DNA of 64,000 bases, from NCBI RefSeq assembly GCF_900105055.1, contig NZ_FNTA01000004.1:682001-746000 (forward strand). The letters run 5' to 3'. Shown here in pieces: positions 58,303-64,000 of the stretch. The translations under genes were made by a program, and so were the position numbers. Every line of letters starts with the position of its first letter. Position 1 is the first letter of the stretch. This stretch comes from Amycolatopsis lurida (GTDB taxonomy: Bacteria; Actinomycetota; Actinomycetes; Mycobacteriales; Pseudonocardiaceae). The notes below the pieces were generated by a model. It worked only from the letters and a program-made list of their open reading frames with translations. It searched no databases and was not told the origin of the DNA.

Positions 58303-59036
58303 GTCAGCACTTTCGCGGGTTCGAGAACGTACGTCGCATACGCCGCACGGATCACCGGCTGGGCGACGTTGCGCACGGGGACGCCGCCCGGGCTGACACC
58401 TTGCTCGCTGCCATAGTGCGCGTGCCCGTGCACGGCGAGCGCCACCTGGGCGTCGTCGATCGGCTCGCACAGCAGGTACGACCCCAGGAACGGGTGGATT
58501 TCGGGCGGTTCGCCGTGCAGGGTGCCGGGGATCGGCGAGTAGTGCGTCAACGCGACGGTCACGTCGGGCTGCTCGTGTTCGAGCCCCTCCAGCGCGGTGC
58601 GCAGGCGCTTGGCGGTCGCCATCGTGTGATCGACGAAGTCCTTCATCTCGCGTTCGCCGAACCGGCTCGCGCATTTGCCCGCGAACCCGCCGCCGAACCC
58701 CTTCACCCCGGCGACACCCAGCTTCCCGCCGTCCAGTTCCAGGGTGGTGGCCGAACCCTCCAGGACGGTGATCCCGCTTTCCTCCAGCAGCCCGCTGACC
58801 GCTTCCGCCTCGTCCGAGTGGTAGTCGTGGTTGCCGAGCACCGCCACCACGGGGACGTCGAGCCCGGCGAACTCGTCGGCCACGACCCTCGCCTCTTCGA
58901 CGCTGCCGTGCCGGGTGAGGTCGCCCGCGAGCAGCAGCACCTCGGCGTGTTCGGCGATGTTGTCCAATGCCGGCCGCAGCAGGCCCCGGTTGTCCTCCCC
59001 GAGGTGGACGTCCCCGACCGCGGCGACCCGGATCAC
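58299..59036 (-). CDS. Metallophosphoesterase
   Basis: The 245-residue calcineurin-like enzyme has all five metal motifs: GDVHLG, GDLTRHG, GNHDYH, LTHYSPIP and VHGHAHYG. It should hydrolyse a phosphomonoester or cyclic nucleotide; substrate unknown. The GTG overlaps the stop of the nucleotidyltransferase gene (GTGA) and its own stop overlaps phoU (ATGA), so the four genes 60894 to 57631 are translated as one unit. Confidence 0.88.
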   Translation of the reverse strand: MIRVAAVGDVHLGEDNRGLLRPALDNIAEHAEVLLLAGDLTRHGSVEEARVVADEFAGLDVPVVAVLGNHDYHSDEAEAVSGLLEESGITVLEGSATTLELDGGKLGVAGVKGFGGGFAGKCASRFGEREMKDFVDHTMATAKRLRTALEGLEHEQPDVTVALTHYSPIPGTLHGEPPEIHPFLGSYLLCEPIDDAQVALAVHGHAHYGSEQGVSPGGVPVRNVAQPVIRAAYATYVLEPAKVLT

Positions 59037-59842
59037 CGGATCTCCTCGGCGTGCGACGGCTCGCGGACGTCGGCCAGCCGGACGTCGTTGTGCACCAGCT
59101 CGGCCGCGATGTGGTCGCAGACGACCGCCTCGATGTCGGCCTTGCGATTCGCGCAGGGGACCTCGCCGCTGAGCCGCACCTGGTCGCCGCGCACGGTGAC
59201 GTGCACGCCGAGTTCGGCGGTCCTCGGATCCTCCGCCAGCGCCTTGGTGAGCCTGGCGACCAGGTACTGTGGCGCTTCCTCGGGCATCGGAAGCTCCTTT
59301 CCGTCGATGATGGACAGTGCCGCGAGCAGGGTCAGGAACGACCAGGCGTACGGCGATTCGGCGGTCTCCTCGGCCACGCGGTGCCAGTCGACCTGCTCGC
59401 GGAGGTCACGGGCGATCCGCAGCAGCGGCCCGAAATCGCAGCGGTGCGGGCTGAGCACGAGCATCTTGTCGACGAGCAGGTCGGTCCCGTTGAGCACCGG
59501 GGCGGCGGTCGCCCCCACCCGCATCAGCGACGCGCGGTCGAGCATCTCGTCGGTGACCGGCCGATGATTCGGCCGGAAGATGAGGTCCACGAGACAGTCG
59601 CCGTCGTAGACCTTGGTGAGCCAGTCCTCCGGTGGATGCACCCGTCTCAGCCCTGCGGCCACCAGCGCGTCCGCCGCCGTCTCGATGTCCTCGTGCTTGA
59701 GGAAGAGGTCGACGTCGTGGTCCGACGGCGGGCCGCCCCGCGCGTACACGGCGAGACCGCCCGCGACGGCGAACCGCACCGAAGTTTGGTCCAAAGTGGA
59801 CACCACTTTGGTCAGCGTGTGCAGCAGTTCCTTCTCGTTCAC
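59033..59842 (-). CDS. Nucleotidyltransferase with C-terminal BON-like domain
   Basis: The 269-residue protein opens with a minimal nucleotidyltransferase: FAVAGGLAVYARGGPPSDHDVDLFL with GG and the DxD metal site, then DGDCLVDLIFRP with the third Asp. Residues about 190-265 form a BON-like alpha/beta domain (LGVHVTVRGDQVRLSGEVPC). BON domains bind membranes or nucleotides. The fusion is unusual. The GTG overlaps the epimerase stop by four bases. Confidence 0.8.
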   Translation of the reverse strand: MNEKELLHTLTKVVSTLDQTSVRFAVAGGLAVYARGGPPSDHDVDLFLKHEDIETAADALVAAGLRRVHPPEDWLTKVYDGDCLVDLIFRPNHRPVTDEMLDRASLMRVGATAAPVLNGTDLLVDKMLVLSPHRCDFGPLLRIARDLREQVDWHRVAEETAESPYAWSFLTLLAALSIIDGKELPMPEEAPQYLVARLTKALAEDPRTAELGVHVTVRGDQVRLSGEVPCANRKADIEAVVCDHIAAELVHNDVRLADVREPSHAEEIR

Positions 59843-60894
59843 GGTCGCTCCCCCACTCCGGTGGCCAGTTCATGACCCCGGCCGACGTCTGCTTTCAGCG
59901 GTTCGGTCGGGAACCCCTCGCCTTCCCGCAACCCCTTGAGGAACGCCTCGATCGCGTCCTCCGACGAGTATCGTGGCGTCCAGCCCAGCTCTTGCCTGGC
60001 GCGCGTGCAGTCCATCACCGGGAGATGCAGGACCGCGTCGAAGAGCCCCGGCGTGGCCGGAATCAGGTGCAGCGACCAGGCCGCGGCGAGCGCGTTCCGG
60101 ATGAAAGTGGCCGGGACCTTCACCGGCCTGGCGCCGAAGATCCGCGCCAGCGCGCGGGTGTCGAGCACCGGGTCGGCGGCGATGTTGAAGGCGCCCTTGA
60201 CGTCCTGGAGCGCGCAACGGCGGTAAGCGTCGGCCACGTCTTCGGTGTGCGCGGTCTGGATCCTCAGTTGCGGGATGTCCGGAAGAATCGGGACGAGCGA
60301 CGGCCGCAGCAGCTTGCCCGGTACGAGCGGCCCGCCGAAAAGACGGCGCTGTTCGGGCGCCGCGGCCTTCTGGAAGAGGAATCCCGGGCGGACCCGGACC
60401 ACCCGCATCCGTGGATGCCTGCGGTCGAACGCCTCCAGAACCCGCTCCACATAAGCCTTTTCCCGGGTGTACGCCGCGTTGGGCGAGCCGTGCGTCGGCC
60501 AGTCCTCGGCCACCGGGTGATCGTCGTCCCTCGGCGAGTACGCCCCGATCGAGGACGCGTACACCAGCGACGGCACCCGCATCGCCTGCGCGGTTTCGAA
60601 AACCCGGATGGAACCCAGCACATTGGCCCGCCAGGTGACCTCGGGCCGGTGTGTGGGCTGGAAGAGCCAGGCCAGATGGATCACCACGTCGGCGCCGTCG
60701 AACACGGCCCGGAGATCGTCGCGGGCGACATCGGCGGTGACGAACTCGGTCTTCGGGCTCTCCCAGCGGCTGGGGCGCCTCGCCAGTCCGACGATCGAGC
60801 CGACCTCGGGGTCCGCACCCAGCGCGCGCACCACCGCCGTCCCGACGTTACCGGTGGCGCCGGTGACCACGATCCGCTTGCCACTGCTGCTCAT
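59839..60894 (-). CDS. NAD-dependent epimerase/dehydratase
   Basis: The 351-residue extended SDR has IVVTGATGNVGTAVVRAL, VVIHLAWLFQPTH, YASSIGAYSPR, and YTREKAYVE with YxxxK. The C-terminal half (PGLFDAVLHLPVMDCTRARQELGW) is that of sugar-nucleotide epimerases of the actinobacterial SDR_a group. Substrate unknown. The ATG is the first codon after a SigB-type promoter, so the message is predicted leaderless. It is the first of four overlapped genes ending with phoU. Confidence 0.82.
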   Translation of the reverse strand: MSSSGKRIVVTGATGNVGTAVVRALGADPEVGSIVGLARRPSRWESPKTEFVTADVARDDLRAVFDGADVVIHLAWLFQPTHRPEVTWRANVLGSIRVFETAQAMRVPSLVYASSIGAYSPRDDDHPVAEDWPTHGSPNAAYTREKAYVERVLEAFDRRHPRMRVVRVRPGFLFQKAAAPEQRRLFGGPLVPGKLLRPSLVPILPDIPQLRIQTAHTEDVADAYRRCALQDVKGAFNIAADPVLDTRALARIFGARPVKVPATFIRNALAAAWSLHLIPATPGLFDAVLHLPVMDCTRARQELGWTPRYSSEDAIEAFLKGLREGEGFPTEPLKADVGRGHELATGVGERP

Positions 60895-60902
60895 GAGTAC
60901 GG

Positions 60903-60928
60903 TTACCCGCCGTCGCCCCGGCTTAATC
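60903..60928 (-). promoter_or_regulatory. SigB-like promoter of the epimerase-phoU operon
   Basis: On the minus strand GATT (60925-60928), 16 bases, GGGTAA (60903-60908). ATG 60894 lies nine bases downstream. The -35 overlaps the end of the FUSC gene. Confidence 0.55.
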
Positions 60929-61957
60929 GGCGCGGATCCGCTGGACGAGGCGGCGAGCGGGCAACGCCATCGCCCCCAGTCCGATCGAGGTGGCGATCTC
61001 GTCGGTGGGCGTGACGAGCAGGTGGTCGATCTCGTCGAGCAGCCTGCCGCACCGATCCAGTTCGTCCGCGTCGCCCGAACGGACGACCTCGGCGAGCGCT
61101 TCGAGCAGGTCACCGATCACCCCGCGCGCGTACTCGCCGGGATGCCTGAATGGCTGCTCGCTCCGGGCAGCCTCGTTCACGGCGTCGATCAGCTGGGCGA
61201 GCGGCTGCCACAGGGAGATGAGGTTCGACAAAGGTTCCTCGTGGATCTCACGCCGTCCGCGGAGATTCAGGTACCGGCCCTCCCGGGTCCAGCCGATCGC
61301 CTCTTCCGCCTCCGCGGCCAGGCTGCGGACGTCCTGCAGACGGCCGTCCAGTGCGTCGGTCGCCTCGCCACCGCGGACCACTTCCGCGGTCTCGTCGAGG
61401 AGGTCGGCGATCGCCCCGGCCAGCCGGGAGGTCGCCGCCCGCAGGCGTTCGCCGTGCAGCGGCGGCAGGATCACCGCGTTGAGCACCGCGCCGATCGCCG
61501 CGCCCAGCGCGGTCTCCAGCAGCCGGTCGGCGAGCAGGACGGGTTCGGTCGCGTTGCCGTAGGAGATCAGCAGCATGCCGGTGATCCCGACCCAGACCCC
61601 GGAATCGCCGAACCCCCGCCATGAGCCGATGAGCAATCCGACGAAGATGACCAGCCCGAGTGCCACCGTCACCGACGGGATGAGCTGACCGGCGCCCGCC
61701 GCGAGCAACACTCCCACGCTCACCGCGCCGACCTGCTGCGCCCAGCCGCACAGCGAGCGGTAAACGGTGGCCTGTACCAGGAACACCGCGGCGTACGGCG
61801 CGAGGAAGGGCTGCGGGAGCCGCAGCACCGACGTCGCGACGATCCACGCGATCACCGCCGCGGCCGTGGCCTTCGTGGTCTGGATGAGACTCCGGCGTTC
61901 CTCTCCCGGAACGCGGAACGCCCGGGCGGCCCAGGCGAACGGCGCCGTCCAGCGCAT
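60923..61957 (-). CDS. FUSC-family (aromatic acid exporter-like) membrane protein
   Basis: The 344-residue protein has a cluster of about six transmembrane helices (residues 28-170: [89 protein letters not shown]) and a cytoplasmic helical tail. It is a half-size FUSC/ArAE protein, family exporters of aromatic acids or fusaric acid. The ATG overlaps the stop of the aldehyde dehydrogenase gene (ATGA), so the pair may detoxify and export aldehyde-derived acids. Confidence 0.82.
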   Translation of the reverse strand: MRWTAPFAWAARAFRVPGEERRSLIQTTKATAAAVIAWIVATSVLRLPQPFLAPYAAVFLVQATVYRSLCGWAQQVGAVSVGVLLAAGAGQLIPSVTVALGLVIFVGLLIGSWRGFGDSGVWVGITGMLLISYGNATEPVLLADRLLETALGAAIGAVLNAVILPPLHGERLRAATSRLAGAIADLLDETAEVVRGGEATDALDGRLQDVRSLAAEAEEAIGWTREGRYLNLRGRREIHEEPLSNLISLWQPLAQLIDAVNEAARSEQPFRHPGEYARGVIGDLLEALAEVVRSGDADELDRCGRLLDEIDHLLVTPTDEIATSIGLGAMALPARRLVQRIRAD

Positions 61958-63321
61958 CACGGTCCCGGGGGTGCCAGGTGGACGACCTTCGTCTGGGTCA
62001 TCTCGTCGAGCAGTTCGGGTCCATAGCCGTAACCGCTGCCGCTGGCACCCCGCGGCTGAGCGGCCCCCCCGGGCGCGCCGCCGAAGACGTTGTTGATCTT
62101 CACGGTCCCGACCGGGAGTTCGCGCCATGCCCGCTGCGCGTGCGCCATCGAGGAGGTCAGCACCGTGGCGGCGAGACCGTACTCGCCCTCGGCCGCCCGG
62201 CCGAGCGCCTGCTCGAAGTCCGCGACCACGCTCACCGGCGCGACCGGGCCGAACGTCTCCTCGCGGAGAATCCGCATCCCAGAGGTACATCCGGTGAGGA
62301 CGGTCGCCGGGTAGAAGGCGCCGGGGCCGTCCGGCAGGACACCGCCGACGAGCGGATCGGCGCCCTGCGCGATCGCTTCCGCGACCTGGGCGTGCACCCC
62401 CTCGCGGTGGCGCCGGTCGACGAGCGGGGCCAGTCGGCGCCTGCCGGCTTCGGCGACCAGTGCGGTGAGGAAGGCATCCGCGACGTCCTGGTGCACCAGG
62501 ATCCGTTCGACCGAGACACAGATCTGGCCGGAGTTGGCGAAGGCTCCGGTCGCCGCCTGCTCGGCCGCCCAGACCGGATCCACCCCGGCGTCGACGATGA
62601 GCGGATCGTTGCCGCCGTTCTCCAGCAACGCCTTGGCGCCGGTCCGCGCCGCGCTCGCCGCGATCGAACGACCCGCGACGGTACTGCCGACATGAGCGAT
62701 GATGTCGACGTCCCGGTGGGCCGCGAGTTCGGCACCGACGCTCCCGTCGCCCTGCACGGTCTGCAGTACTCCCTCGGGAAGCGCCTCCGACAGCACGTTC
62801 CCCAGCCACGCGCCGGTGTGCGGGCAGCGTTCGCTCGGCTTGTGCACCACTGTGTTGCCCGTGACGACCGCGGCCCCCAGCAGCCCGCAGGCCACGGCGA
62901 CGGGGTCGTTCCACGGCGTCAGCGCCACGACCACGCCCCGCGGTTCGGGCACCATCAGGTCGGTCGCCGACGGATCGCCCAGCAGGGACCGGCCGCGGTG
63001 CACCGGGCCCAGTTCGGCGTACTGCTCCAAGGTCCCGGCCCCGGCAAGGACACCTTCCTCGGCCTCGTCACGGGGCTTGCCGGTCTCGCTCTCGATGAGG
63101 ACGGCGAGTTCACCCGCGCGCTCCCGGAGCGACCTGGCCGCGTCCTTCAGCGCGATCCCGCGTTCGGCCGCCGGCGTGGCGGCCCAGCCCGGTGCCCGCC
63201 GTTTCGCCGTGGCGATCGCCGTTTCGACGCCGTCGGGGGTCGCCGCCTTGACGCTGCCGACGAGCCTGTCGTCGGCGGGGTCGCGGATCTCCAGCACGAC
63301 AGGCCGGTCCACCGTCGTCAT
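61957..63321 (-). CDS. Aldehyde dehydrogenase family protein
   Basis: The 454-residue enzyme has [18 protein letters not shown], the catalytic Glu in [12 protein letters not shown] and the catalytic Cys in [14 protein letters not shown], then [10 protein letters not shown] and [17 protein letters not shown]. It oxidises an aldehyde with NAD(P)+; the divergence LLENGGN from the common LELGGK suggests a particular substrate group. GGAGGTG lies before ATG 63321, with a SigB-type promoter overlapping that of the catalase gene. The FUSC gene is coupled downstream. Confidence 0.88.
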   Translation of the reverse strand: MTTVDRPVVLEIRDPADDRLVGSVKAATPDGVETAIATAKRRAPGWAATPAAERGIALKDAARSLRERAGELAVLIESETGKPRDEAEEGVLAGAGTLEQYAELGPVHRGRSLLGDPSATDLMVPEPRGVVVALTPWNDPVAVACGLLGAAVVTGNTVVHKPSERCPHTGAWLGNVLSEALPEGVLQTVQGDGSVGAELAAHRDVDIIAHVGSTVAGRSIAASAARTGAKALLENGGNDPLIVDAGVDPVWAAEQAATGAFANSGQICVSVERILVHQDVADAFLTALVAEAGRRRLAPLVDRRHREGVHAQVAEAIAQGADPLVGGVLPDGPGAFYPATVLTGCTSGMRILREETFGPVAPVSVVADFEQALGRAAEGEYGLAATVLTSSMAHAQRAWRELPVGTVKINNVFGGAPGGAAQPRGASGSGYGYGPELLDEMTQTKVVHLAPPGP

Positions 63322-63353
63322 TCGCACCTCCTCGAAGTTTCCCTGCGCGCCGG

Positions 63354-63378
63354 TTACCCGCTGTCGTTTTGCCGAAAC
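63354..63378 (-). promoter_or_regulatory. SigB-like promoter of the aldehyde dehydrogenase operon
   Basis: On the minus strand GTTT (63375-63378), 15 bases, GGGTAA (63354-63359). It interlaces with the catalase promoter. Confidence 0.65.
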
Positions 63379-63391
63379 AGTGCCGGGGTAG
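63366..63391 (+). promoter_or_regulatory. SigB-like promoter of the catalase gene
   Basis: GTTT (63366-63369), 16 bases, GGGTAG (63386-63391). Its -35 lies inside the opposite promoter's spacer, so one polymerase should exclude the other. Confidence 0.7.
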
Positions 63392-63429
63392 CCGCGAGGG
63401 AAGACCACCACCACGAAGGGGCGACACCA

Positions 63430-64000
63430 GTGGCACAGCATCGAGAAGACGCGAAAGACGAACAACTGGGCGGAAGTCGTGTGGATCCCGGACAATCGGC
63501 GCTGACCACGCAGCAGGGTGTTCGCGTCGACCACACGAACGACTCCCTGACCGCGGGAGTCCGGGGCCCGACACTGCTGGAGGACTTCCACGCCCGCGAG
63601 AAGATCACGCATTTCGACCACGAGCGGATCCCCGAACGGGTCGTGCACGCGCGCGGCGCGGGCGCCTACGGCTTCTTCGAGGCCTACGACGACGCGCTGG
63701 CCGACTACACGGTCGCGGAATTCCTCACCAGCGGCGAAAAGATCCCCGTGTTCGTGCGGTTCTCCACCGTCGCCGGTTCGCGCGGCTCGGCCGACACGGT
63801 CCGCGACGTCCGCGGCTTCGCGACGAAGTTCTACACCCGTCAGGGCAATTACGACCTCGTCGGCAACAACATGCCGGTGTTCTTCATCCAGGACGGCATC
63901 AAGTTCCCCGACTTCGTGCACGCGGTCAAACCCGAACCGCGCAACGAGATCCCGCAGGCCCAGTCGGCGCACGACACCTTCTGGGACTTCGTTTCGCTGC
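63430..64000 (+). CDS. Catalase, cut by the window end
   Basis: From GTG 63430 the frame runs 190 codons to the right edge without a stop. After a hydrophilic lead ([26 protein letters not shown] in two blocks) the haem catalase core begins: [32 protein letters not shown] holds the catalytic His, followed by [18 protein letters not shown]-type strand, [24 protein letters not shown] with the catalytic Asn, and [10 protein letters not shown]. The long lead suggests a KatE-type large-subunit enzyme, but the C-terminus is outside the window. AAGGGG lies nine bases upstream. It has a SigB-type promoter, as do catalases of many actinobacterial stress regulons. Confidence 0.88.
   Translation, partial: MAQHREDAKDEQLGGSRVDPGQSALTTQQGVRVDHTNDSLTAGVRGPTLLEDFHAREKITHFDHERIPERVVHARGAGAYGFFEAYDDALADYTVAEFLTSGEKIPVFVRFSTVAGSRGSADTVRDVRGFATKFYTRQGNYDLVGNNMPVFFIQDGIKFPDFVHAVKPEPRNEIPQAQSAHDTFWDFVSL

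Overview
The window is high-GC DNA with actinobacterial habits: GTG and TTG starts, ATGA/GTGA stop-start overlaps, leaderless genes, a ShbA/SigD-type sigma factor, PucR, XRE-NB-ARC-TPR and DUF4383 proteins, and many lone STAS and universal-stress genes. Gene content and the intergenic hairpins fit a chromosomal segment of a Pseudonocardiaceae member such as Amycolatopsis; this assignment is inference from style, not from a marker gene. I see no rRNA, tRNA, CRISPR array, transposase or prophage gene.

1-8.9 kb: housekeeping and accessory metabolism. A ChrB-like protein overlaps a DUF1232 membrane protein. A secreted PQQ-type sugar dehydrogenase with a PKD domain follows, then a membrane-anchored protein broken by a frameshift, two VOC proteins, an aldo/keto reductase, an isochorismatase-fold protein lacking the usual cysteine, a PadR regulator beside two matching palindromes, a SnoaL-like protein and an AlkD-like protein.

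8.9-27.1 kb: a conflict/signalling region. One five-gene minus-strand operon (18325 to 8920) encodes a TIR protein, a ParA-like KGGVGRS NTPase with a TIR-like tail, a winged-helix protein, a fusion of an AAA ATPase with a HerA-type ATPase, and a 1127-residue protein with a TIR-like head and an apparently dead NTPase. Divergent to it is a SEFIR-NPCBM-like protein. Next come a sigma factor with a membrane partner, a TIR-like/STAND/TPR protein, an unrecognised protein, two micro-ORFs and an XRE-NB-ARC-TPR protein. Hexamers phased at 11 bp lie upstream of the TIR operon and again upstream of the TIR/STAND gene, suggesting shared control.

27.1-64 kb: a general-stress region. Two STAS proteins, a PucR regulator, a universal stress protein, two carboxylate-amine ligases, an ATP-grasp/S15 hydrolase/esterase operon, an FAD-Rieske oxidoreductase, an iron-binding oxidase-like protein, a CDGSH protein, DUF4383 and DUF6766 membrane proteins, a hemerythrin, an aldehyde dehydrogenase with a FUSC protein, and a catalase cut by the window end. 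About twenty promoters match the SigB/SigF-type pattern GNNT-N14-17-GGGTA, often so close to the start codon that the mRNA should be leaderless. Within this block (42-55.6 kb) sits a glycan locus: four glycosyltransferases, a pyruvyl transferase, UDP-glucose dehydrogenase plus a UDP-xylose-synthase-like enzyme, and GmhA/HldE/GT9 genes for an ADP-heptose-type sugar with a NodU-type carbamoyltransferase. The layout suggests cell-surface glycan remodelling and redox protection switched on together by a stress sigma factor whose gene is not in the window.
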